Positions 1 to 12,000 of a DNA stretch of 15,228 bases are shown one piece after another. Both the position numbers and the translations under genes were made by a program. This stretch comes from an uncultured Clostridia bacterium (GTDB lineage: Bacteria; Bacillota; Clostridia; Christensenellales; UBA1242): the NCBI GenBank assembly GCA_937874195.1, contig CALNBM010000001.1, forward strand, positions 1 to 15,228, read 5' to 3'. The notes beneath the pieces were generated by a model. It was not told where the DNA came from and searched no databases. It saw only the letters and a program-made list of their open reading frames with translations. Each line of letters begins with the position of its first letter. The stretch's first letter is position 1.

Positions 1-42
1 TTATACAACTCCCACCGGCACTGCCCTACGATATACTTCAAT
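1..42 (-). other. Post-stop edge: 13 in-frame sense codons then TAA at 1-3
   Basis: After the TGA at 43-45 the same frame reads IEVYRRAVPVGVV and stops at TAA, which is exactly the first three bases of the window. Positions 1-30 hold 17 G/C of 30, well above the surrounding AT-rich sequence, and the codons do not continue the repeat pattern. It may be genuine downstream sequence, a tandem stop, or low-quality assembly edge. I see no terminator hairpin in it. Confidence 0.5.
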
Positions 43-3000
43 TCAAATATCCGCAATACCACCAACATAAGCTGAATGACTGCTCTTCCATTCTTTAATT
101 TCTGATTCATTTGGATTAACGCTTAAACCCGGATCACTACCTAAATATGATGAAGTAACTTTTATACTTGCAAACACTTCAAATCTATGAACATTGAAAG
201 CTAATCCAACAAGTCCCCCAACCACTTTGCTAGTTGCATTTACTTCCACTCCTGAGCCTTCTAATAAAGCAATATCATTTATTCCGGTTATTGAAACACC
301 AATAGCTCCGCCTGTGTATCCACCAATATTTGATAGTTTTATATTTCTTATATCAACATTATTACACTGTCCGCTTACAAAACCAATAGCTCCACCTATA
401 AAATCTCCAACAGTTATAATTGTTGCATCGCTAACAGAAACAACGGCTTTAAATCTATTATTATAATCGTTGCCATCTACATCTTTATTAGGATAAAAGC
501 GACCATCACCAACTTCACTATCGTTTACATTTACACCGCCTTTCAACTGACCAATGGCTCCGCCAATAAAGTTGCCGGATATAGATTTTATATTAACATG
601 GCTAACCTGAATAGAACCTAAATTACCCCTTCTTACATCATAACCAAGTGAGCCAAACGCACCACCTATGCAGTTTCCTTGAGCAGTTATATTAATTTCG
701 TCTACTATTATATTTGCTGCCATACTTACAAAAATGTTTGCTTCTGCTAAACCAGCCACGCCACCCACAAAACCAGAATCCCTGCCTGCATTGATAGTAA
801 CATTCATAACTATGATAGGACCAGATGCAGGTTCTTTTGTTGGGCTAACAAAATTTAAGAAACCACCTGTATCGATATTTGTTGCATATATTTCACCTTT
901 AATATATCCTGCAATTCCGCCGATATATTTACCTTTTGTGGAATTTATTATAACATTAGTTACTTTATTTCCCATATATAATCCAGCATTTATATAAAAT
1001 GGATTAGATATTGAACCGTCTAAAAAATCAATAATTGTTGCAATTACTCCTAATCGTTGACCTACGCTTCCCACCATACCACCAACGAAATCGTTAACAG
1101 CAGATATTGTGCAGTTATTTACTATGCTTCCAATAACATTCATTGAAAAACCTGCAAGTCCACCAACATAACTACCGCTAACAGCTGACACATTTGTTTC
1201 TTCTATCATTGAAAAGGCGATGGAACCAGCGGTGAAAACATCATATCCGTCGTCAATTTCTCCACCATATAATCTCACTATAAATGGAAAGACAAAATAC
1301 GCATCACTCATTTGTATTATTTCAATATCTCCAACAAGCCCGAATCCGCCCCCTACAAAAGCTCCATCAAAAAGATAATCTTTAACAGAATTCAGTATCT
1401 CATCTGGTAAAAACTCTCTAAAATTAATATTAATTGATCCAGGGAATCCACTCTCAAATTCTTTTAAAAAGTTATATTCAAATGCGCTAACGAAATCTGT
1501 GAAAATTTTAGTGTCGAATGTGGAGCGAACTATATTTTTGCCACCTGCGGCAGGATCAAACACTGTTAAATAAGAATCGAAAACTACCTTAGCTCCCCCA
1601 GCAATACCACCCACAATGCTACCGTTAGAATTAACTTGAACATCGGTCACTAAAACTGAATTAATTCTAGTTACATATCCACCAAACCCACCAACATAAC
1701 TTTGCATGTTTTCATATAAATCACGCATTTCTAATGTGTTAAAAACTGTAAGTCCATCATTAATTGCTTGTTGCATATATGGAAGACGGTTTACAATATT
1801 TGATTCACGCACTGTAACCATATTTGCTTTTTCACCATATCCGATTGCACCACCAACATATCTTCCATAAGAATTAATCAGAACATTCACAACTTTTGAA
1901 TAAGCAAGTTCAGTGTTTTCTCCCCAACCAAGTAGTCCACCAATACCTTCGCAAACTTGATGTGTGTGAATAGTTAGAATTGTGGCATCAACAAAACTGA
2001 TTATTGAAGGATGCACTGTTACGCTATAATCAACTTGATTAAAACCACCGCCTAAGCCAACGCCTGTGCTGACTGCGCCAATAATTTTGCCTTTTTCTCC
2101 TTCAATTAAATATTCGCCTATTTCATCTCCACCATCTTCCACCTCATAAGCACTAATATTTGAAATTGAAGTAACACTAACTTGTTTTATTTTGAAATTA
2201 TTTGTAGGCAATCCTATAACGCGGTTTGCTTGACCTGCAATGCCACCAATATAGTTTCCACCTGTGCCATCTTTACCTTTAATCGTTGTAATGCTAACAT
2301 TTTCAACATTAACCGCGAAAGATAGTATGTTAGTGATTTCTATATTTAGCACCTTTCCTGCAACTCCGCCAATAAAGTTGCTTCCGCTAATAGAGAATGA
2401 CTTAGAATAGTTTTCGCCCGTGGTTTTAACATATGGATTATAAATATTTACCGCTTCTCCGGCAATACCACCAACATAATTTCCATTACCTCTGATAGTA
2501 GCGTTAGTAGTACTTACAAGCATATAAATATCTTCCAAATAGTCTGCTTTTCCTGCGATTCCACCAATAAACTCAGATATATTTTTACTCTTTGCATACG
2601 AAATAAATCCATCAAGCGTACCCATATAAGAAGCTTTTACTCCCTCGTTAGTGAAGCCTAATAATCCACCAATATATGAACCGTTGGATGTTACTTCACT
2701 ATAATTTGAGAAAGTTCCTAAATATCTTCTATTAAATATTCCTTCAACATAGCCTGTAATATCTCCGCTTTCAACATAACCAAATAAACCGCCAACATAG
2801 TTTGCAACATTCTCGGAATCATAATTATATGTCGCACCATAAATTTTTGATTTAATAAGATAGATATTAGAAATAATTCCATCGTGATTGGATTTTCCTA
2901 CAAGTCCTCCCACCATTTCTTGACCACGAATTGTGGAAGAAAATACCGCGGAGCCCTCACCAATAAATCCTTGGTTGTCACCTACTAACCCACCAACTAC

Positions 3001-6000
3001 TTTATCGCCATAGATAACAGCACCTGTTTCTGTTTGACTGCCAACTGCAACTGAACCCACCTTACCAATATCCCCATAATTGATTCCTGCAATCGCACCA
3101 ACATTGCTTGGATAGACATTTTTTCCACTTTTTGAAGAAATATATGCATCTACTACTTTACATTGGTATATAGAACCACCTAAACCTTGTTGCCCGTTTA
3201 CGGCAGCAATGATACCAACAGAATAATTATCTGCTCCTTCTATAAAACTTGTCCATATAGTGGCGTGTGTAACAAAAACCCAGCCAATTTCCCCCAAGTT
3301 TCTACCAACCACAATAGAACCGTAATAATCAGTTGATAACACTGTTAAATTTGGATTTAATATATTTAGTCCTAAAATTTTACCGTTATTGTTTGCAAAC
3401 AATGGTCCATGTTCTTGTGTGATACCTGTTAACGTTATATTAAAGCCAACAAACTCATTATTCACTGCCACATCTTCAAAATAAATAGAATCATTATAAT
3501 ATTTTGATATGTCATAAACTTTATTTTGCATTCTATTATTTAGCAAATAAACATTTTCTGTTATAGTTTTGCCAGTATAATCTATATAGCCATTTCCGTT
3601 TCTTAACAAATATCTAACAAAGTCTCGTTCATTTTTAATAACAATACCCACACTCTCAGTTTGGAATAGTTCATAAGTGCTATCCGCACCTGGGTATGCA
3701 TCAAAATTATTAACAAGATTGCCATCGTTTTCATAATAGAAAATCATTCCATTTTCAGTGTCTAGTTCTGCTATATTTGGACGCAATTCTTCTTTATCCA
3801 TATATTTAAATTCTGCTATAATTCCCGTTGAAACGCGTACACCATTTCTAATATAATAATAATTATAGTTTATAACTCTTGAACCTTGCTTCCAAATATC
3901 GTTACCCGCATTATCGGTTTCTTCAAACCACGGCAACACTCTGTCTAATAAATCTTCACTGCGAGCATTAGAATACACATTAGGTCCAACGCTTAAATAA
4001 GCCTGCGTTCTTATTTCCACTCCATCCACTTTTGTTGTTTGCCATCTTGTTAACTCAACATTATTGTCAATAAACTCACCAGCATGGAAGGAAGAACTAA
4101 TTCCTTTATGAGTGGTGTTATAGTTTTCATACGCTAAGCCAACTGCAATAATTGAATTAGTAATATAACGAGTTGATGGATTTTCTTGAATAATTAATAT
4201 ATCTTCTTGATACATTGAAACTGTCCAGTCTGTGTTCATGGTAGAATAACTATCTTTAATTGCACCCATATTTAAATAGGTAAAACCGCTAATAATTAAA
4301 GTAGTATTAACTTCATCACCAATTAATTGCACATCTGCTGTAATCTTTCCAGTGTATGTTAACACCGAGCCACTCATGTATACTTCAGAGAAGTTTGAAC
4401 GAATAAAGCTTGAAATAATTTTAGGAGAATTATAATTATAACTTGGTGATAATGCTACAATATCACTTTTTACTTCACCATAAGTTACACAGTTGATAAT
4501 TCTACCATAATTTGAATATACAAACGAATGTCCTAAATTTACTATTTCTTCTAATACTTTTATTTTAAAACCGGACATAATACCTGTTTCACCAATCGTA
4601 TTAACAATCAATCGTTGTGGAGTTGGGAATAAATTATCACTGTATCCTCTACCCACAAGCACACCATTTAATACATTCGTGCCAACAATTTCAATATTAT
4701 AACGATAATTATCTGTTAAGATATTATATCCATTTATATCAATAACATTGTCGTTTAAATTTATATTATAATTAATAACATTTGGATTTAATCTTGAATT
4801 TTCATCATTATTTATTTTTCCAATTTCAGGATCAACTGGAGAACGCAAGCTTGCAAGTTTTGGAACAAATGCTTTTTCACCCGTTAATGGCATTTGACTT
4901 CCTGTCCAGTCGTCCATAACAAAGGAAGAGCCCAAAGTTATATTTGTTGAACTTCCAATAAGCGCACTCATAACTTTTCTAAAATCTGCGTATGAAATTG
5001 CATAACTACCATTATCACTAGGAAGAATTTCTTCATTTAAGAAACTAATAATTTCTTCGCCTTCCTTTGTACATGATAATATTTGAGTTGAAGCAGTAAC
5101 ATCTGCATATTTTGCAAAGAACTCTAACACAAAGAACACATTACTTGTGTTACTTCTATTAGATGTAGATGCAACCGTATTAAGGTTTGCTCTATACATA
5201 TCATCAACATCGCTTGATATAACAGCGGTACCTGAATCATTCACCCAGCAGAAGAATCTGTTTACTAAAAATCCTCCGTTTAAATTAATGCTTGATTGAT
5301 TCGCTTGACCAATAACACCTCCCACATAGTTTATAGATTTTGAATAGTAATATATATCTCCATAAACTGCAAAATTTGTTATTGTTGTTGCTCTGGCGTT
5401 ACCAATGATTCCACCCATAATAGCAGCTAGTTGTTCACTTATTGCACTTTTTAGTTCGCCTGCGTTATAAATATTATCCAGGCTACCTGCATCTGAATAC
5501 CCTATTATTCCTCCCATATTTATAACACCTTGGGCATCATTGTTAGTTATAACAATATCTCCAATGTTAAATAACTGGGAAACTACTCTATTAGTTGAAC
5601 TGTTATAACCAATTATTCCGCCAACATAACTATTAGTGGTTATATTACCATATAAATCTAAATTAATTTGGCTATAGTTTCCATCAAACTCGCCTTCTCC
5701 CATGATATATGAGTTCATACCGTTATAGCCAACTAAACCGCCAACATAATTAATCATATAATTTGCTGACACATTTATACTTTCTGCAATCGCACCACTA
5801 ATCATTCTAACGATTAAAGATAATTCTGAGTAGCCCACAAGTCCACCAGCGTAAACAGAGAAAGTGTCAGCAACCTGTTGCACATTTTCTCTTTCTATAT
5901 TAATATTTAAGCCGCTATTATATCTAATGTTAGTAAGCGTTGAAGAATTAATACTGCCGAATAGCCCTCCCGCATAAAGATTGCAAGCAAGCCCGAACAT

Positions 6001-9000
6001 CTTAATTTCATTTACTGCATCATTATCATTTAGCATAACATTTAATTCAATACTACTTATTGAAGTGTTGGCAATGGTAGATGATTTAGTATCACCATTT
6101 ATACCACCAACAAATAAGTTTCCGGTTTTTCTTATGTTAAATAATATGTTTAAGTTCCTTTGTTCATCTGGTGATTCCATAGTTAAATTATATATGGTAT
6201 TACTTTGAGACAGTCCTATAAATCCACCAATGGCATAAGCATTACCCACTCTAACAGAAATATTATTACGAAGAGTAAAATTAAGTTGTGAACCATCACT
6301 GCCAAAACTACTTCCGTAAACCGAACCGAATATAAGACCGAATTTATCAATGTTATTTAAACCTTGTTCACTTTCATTATAAGCAAGTTCAATAATAATA
6401 TCGTTATTATTAACCGATTTAATCTCAAATGTACAATTTTCAAAAGTACTCATATAAACTTTTGTTGCAATTAAACCAAAGTCGTTTTCACCCGAACCAT
6501 AAACTTTAGCAACATTTCTACTATCGTTTATCTCAACAACGAAATTAATATTTGAAATATAAGCCGAATTTAACTCATTAAATAATGAATAAACGCCGTA
6601 GTATTCGTCATCAATATTATAGCCGGTTTTAAAGATAATAGTTGGACGATTATCTTCGTTCATTTCTCCTATCAATGAGCCTTTAAAGATAGTGTTAAAA
6701 CGCGCAAAATTTAAGCGTGAGCTAACAGTTGAAATATCAATCACATAAGTTCCTGTCGCGTTTATGTCAGTGTCAGTGTTGTTATATTTAAGTGTGTAAA
6801 AACGAGAGTTATTAGGTTTTGTTAACGCATCCATTAATTCTTCACTTGTGCTAATAGTTGCAAAGTTACTAAATGTTGCATCTTTATAACCAGATAGCGG
6901 AGAAACACTGTTATTAATCATCCAAATATAATTTTCAGGTTTGTTTGTAGGGTCATTAGGGTTAACAAATGTTGCATTGATGCTTGATAGCACCACTCTG
7001 TTATTATTAGTATCTAGTTTATAGCTTCCATCTTCATTATAATCATAAGTAACATATACATTTTCAAACAAGTTTTGAGAACGCATACTATCCACTTCTT
7101 TATCGCTTGAACCAACCACTTCACCATTGCTTAGGTTTCTAAAATATCCAGTTATGTTTTGAAGGAATAATTGAGCTGTAGATTTAGTGACAACTTCTTG
7201 TTTAAAGAAATTTTCATAGCGATAATCACCATAAACATCACTCACAGGCACCACAATTTCACTGTTATAATCCACTTTTTCAATACCGTTAGCTGAATAT
7301 AAATCTGCACTAGCTAAATTATAAACAGAAACAATTGATTGGTTTGGAAGAAGACTAGATTTCTTTCCATAATCCATTTTAATATTATTATCATCACTTC
7401 TATTTAAAACATTAAGCATTGCGTAAGTGCTTGTTATCACACCGTTAAAGTTTTCTGGCTTAATTATATCATTTTGAGGATCTATCGCTTTTGTTAGGAA
7501 AAGTCGATTATTTATAACTTTTTCTCTATTTGATTCAGGATAACGGTTATTAAGCATTACTGAGCCCACTAACGAACCCACAAACACATTGTCTCCTTTG
7601 GTTAAATAAGAAGGAGATTTTGTTTCATTATAAAAGTTTCTAGCATTATCTACTGACTCAAATGTAACGCCGGATACTTCTGCTATTTCTTGATTACCAA
7701 TTTCTGGCATACGTAAGATATACTTAAAGTAATCATAATTATGTTCAATAGATTTATCTGTGTTTTTAAAGTTACCGCCAACATTATTCATAAGAATTTG
7801 TCTTACATTTAAACTCCAGTTATTAAGAGCAATAGCATGGCTTAAATAAAGATTAAAATTGTAATCAATGAGTTCTCCAGCATTATAAAAACCAACAATT
7901 CCGCCTAACACTTCGAGTGCTATTACTGGTGAAGTTACATAAGAAAATGCAATAAAAGTAAAGTCTTCACTATAACCCACTAACCCACCTGCAATTTTTG
8001 CATTATTGGAGGTTACTGGAACTTTTACAAAACTATCTATAATAGAACCATTGGAGTTATAACCTGCTATTCCTCCAATAGCCACTGATTGACCAGTAAC
8101 AGTCTGTTCATCTGGTCCTGCAAAAAGTGAACTTGTTTGAGGAATTGGATTATTAATTCCAGCTTGATTCCAGTTGTTTATATTTCTATCATATTCTATT
8201 TGGCGTTCTTTATCATAAACCACTTGACCTTTTTCAATAACACCATAGTTTTCGCCTGCAATACCACCCGCAAAATTATATGCCTTTATAGTTTGACTAT
8301 CTGTTTCGTTATCCATTGTTAAAATAACATTTTTAACTCTTGTGTTTTCTCCAATATAGCCAAATAGTCCACCAGTATGATAAGCAAATATACTAAAATC
8401 GCCTCTAACTTGTATATTAGATGCATTAACTGTTTTTTCTTCACGGAAAGTGTCATAATCTTCTAAGTCGCCCTCATAGTTTTGAAGAGCTTCTTTAATA
8501 TTTGAGTTTAAGTTGTTTAGATAAATAACTCCTGCAACACCGCCCGCATAAGATATATTTAAACTTAAAATATATTTATTTAATGAAAGATTATTGATAT
8601 TTTTACTAAAATCTAAACGAGGATAAACTATTTCCTTTCCACCAATTCTAAAAGTTTTATACATATCGTATGGATTAGTATGTTCAGTTGTAAGCAAGTG
8701 ATCATCGCCTGCATAGGTTGCTCTTATAGCAATATCTTTCACATTAATATCTATAATTTTAGATGCGTCATAGTCTTCTAGTTCTTCCGCTTCAACATCA
8801 TCTAAAATTAAACCAGCTAGTCCGCCTACTAATTTATTTCCTTTAATAATAGCATCGTTTTTGGAAGCAATTGAAACATTCATGATTCGGCTATTATAAA
8901 TTGAACCTGCAAGCACTCCCGCTTTGCTAGCAGTTGGAGTAAGCCCAGTAAATGCAGAAATTTCAATATTAACATTTTTAAATGCTGCGCCGGCGAATTG

Positions 9001-12000
9001 ATTATCTATTATACCAGCTCGTTGTTCTTGATTTAATCCAATTTGACAGAATAGTCCAAAGTTTTCGCTGTTAGAATTTTTAGCATCTTCGTTATCACGA
9101 TGAGTTAAATTTAAGTTGTTGATGCTTAAACTATTACCGTCATACTCACCTAAGAACACAATATCTCTCAGCACTTTACCTTTATATAAATTATTCCACA
9201 CATTGACACCGTTTACGATACCAAAATCTAGATTATCAATTTGTCGTACATAATTTACAGTTCTAGAAAGTGTGTTTACAGTTGTGTGTTCATATTCACC
9301 AAAAATATCTAATGAATAACTTTTTCCGTTATATTCATAAGTATAAGTTTTAGAATTGTCAATTATAAATTTTACAAACTGTTCAGCTGTGTTAATAAGC
9401 AATGGATTTTGCCTTGAACCATAAAAGTATTCTTGTTCATAATCATAATTAAATGTGTAATCTGCACGCTCTAATATGGATATTTCACTAAAATCTAGTT
9501 CTTGTAAACTATAATCATCTGGATTAGTGGCATCATCGTGATATACTGTGCCTGTTTCATTGTTTATCATTCCCACTAATCTTCTATGAGAGAAAGTTTG
9601 GTCATAAGTACAGTTTACCAGCCTTGGACCTGCATTAGTCATAAACCAAATAGAATCATATTTATTATTTTCTGAGAAAGCAAAACTAGCATAAACTTCA
9701 CTGTTAACAAAATTATTAAGCGGTGCTTCTGGATTTTTTCTATCATCATATTTTGCAAGAATGATTGCAGTAGCTGGTTCAATAGCTATTGCGCTTTCAT
9801 TTTTGTATTCTTGCACTAAATAATAAACATTATTTAACTCGCCCTCAAGCTCAGAATCAACATACAACCAGCGTAAGAATGCACCGTGTGACTGAGTACC
9901 ACTACCCGGGTTTCCCACTGTTATAACTGTGTTATAAGAGGTGGTGTAAGCATAAGTTATTTCTCCACTATTGTAGAAAGCGAAACCTGCAGTGTCTGCT
10001 GCCATGCTTTCAATAGCAACTGCACTATAAGCATTTTTAATAACACCTGAGTTTAAGTAAACAAAACCACCTGTGTCAACTTCACTTTTAACAACAAATT
10101 TTTCTGGTTGGTTTTTAATATTTGCGTGTGCACGATAACTTATTTCGCCATCTTTTTCTTCACCCACGCCTATACCTTCAACGGCTGCGTTTTGAATTTC
10201 GCCTGTATTAATTGCAACAAACGCACCTGTAAAATTATTATTAGATGAAGCAGCAGTAATTGCTCTGTTATTAATACCAAGTCCGTTAACATAAGAAGAA
10301 CTTATAATTCCACTATTAGTTGCAACAAGCCCGCCAATAAGCCCTTTCGAAGATATATAGAATGGGTTTAGTTTATTTGAAGTGATATAATCTGTTCCGT
10401 TTGCAAACCTATAAACAATTTCTTCATCATTAGCAAGCATTTTTCCACTGCCCGTTATTGAATCTTCATTATTAACCCATCTTAAAATTCTATGATTAGT
10501 GTCGAGTTGTCCGCTTTCGTTTAATGAAGAATTTAACCCGACGAACGAATTTGTTATTGCCCCACTGTTTATGCCAGCAATAGCACCCATAGAAATATCA
10601 ACAGCATTGCCGTTTATAATATTTGAAGTAAGTAAATGTAAATAAATTTTATTACTGGTTGAAGATAAATTCACAATCTTTACATTTGTTATAGTTCCGG
10701 CATTGCTACCAGCAAGCACGCCAAAATTAACCTTTGGAATAAAGGCTAGGTCGATAGGATGAATGGAAACAAAATTGTTATAGTCAGTTAGTATCGGTGT
10801 GATTGTTTCCGTGGTTGTGTAGTTATTAATGTATTGATAAACTCTATTTGATGTATTAGATGTGTATTCAGTAATTATTTCTGCGGAAGTAAGAAGTGGC
10901 GAAACATCAATAATCATATTTTTAATTATAGGATTTTGCTCTAACTCGTTTATATCAAGAAATTTTGAAATGCTCGTGAATATACCAATATTTACTTCCG
11001 TGCTTATACCTCTAAACGAACGCAAATCAAAATTTTTAACCGTTAACACATAACCATTGCCATCAAGAGAAGCCATGTTTCCCACTCTTGGAACATAGTT
11101 TTCTAACACTATATCATTCATCATTATATAATGTTGACCGGCAAGCATATTTTCAAAATCACTTTGATTGTAAATTGGGTTTGGATGATCGTATGTGGTA
11201 TTTTCTGTAATTTTAAGTTTGAACTCATATTCCATAACATAAATATTCATTCCATACTCACAGTATGTTCCGTCAGAGTTTTGCTTATATAGTCTATTCC
11301 CAACTTTTTTCATAGCACCCGGGTTTTCGCTGTCATAAACATTTATTTTACCCATTTCATCATAGTAGTAGTAAACTCTCACTAAAAGTTCTGCCGTATC
11401 TTTGGTAGACAATGATTTTATAGAATAATAATTAAAAACATATTCAATATGATTAATAATTTTTGACTTAGCTTCGCGTTTAAAGGAGAACAATCCATCA
11501 TAGGTTGCCCCCTCGCTAAGCTTGGTTTCATAAAAAGTTCCATCATCATTTCTATTTATATAATAAACATTGCATGAAGAACCAATTAGCACTTCCTCAC
11601 CAGATTCGTCGTCATATTCAATTAAAATACCACTTAGTTTAAATTGTGCTATTTCTTCTTCAGTAAACTGAGCAATTTCAAACCTTTTATGCCCTTTATC
11701 ATAATTAGCATCGTTAAAACGAATGAACTCGTCATAAATTCTAATACTATTATAATTTAGCACTGTATGATTCACTATTTCGTCAGCAATTTGTTCCACC
11801 TTAAAAATATCATAATTTGAAAGAGTGTAATATTTTCTTTCATAATAAACAGTATCACAATATGAAGCTGCTTCACCTATAAAAGTTGCTTTATCATTTA
11901 GTTCAATTGAATTAAGTGCGTAGTCACTATTAATTTTAACTCTTAAATATTCGTAAGCATTTTTGCCTTCAAGAGAAAGCGTTATTCTTAACCTTGATGT

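Noticed and set aside
194..466. Plus-strand open stretch of 90 codons, Pro/Thr-rich
   Set aside because: It is antisense to the GG-x-x-G repeats. The proline runs are simply the complement of glycine codons, and there is no RBS or family resemblance.
734..997. Plus-strand open stretch of 87 codons
   Set aside because: Also antisense to the repeat array, with the same artificial Pro-rich composition. The minus-strand frame is the real gene.
46..3690. Regularly spaced short repeats that might suggest a CRISPR array
   Set aside because: The repeats are imperfect, unevenly spaced and kept in one reading frame, and they encode a protein motif.
5981..6208. Plus-strand open stretch with hydrophobic runs that could look like a small membrane protein
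   Set aside because: It lies fully inside block 3 on the other strand. The hydrophobic residues come from the complement of Asn/Ile-rich codons, and no ribosome binding site is seen.
8137..8322. Plus-strand 61-codon hydrophobic open stretch, possible small toxin-like peptide
   Set aside because: It is antisense to a continuous repeat-coding region with no promoter or RBS visible. AT-rich coding DNA gives such shadows often.
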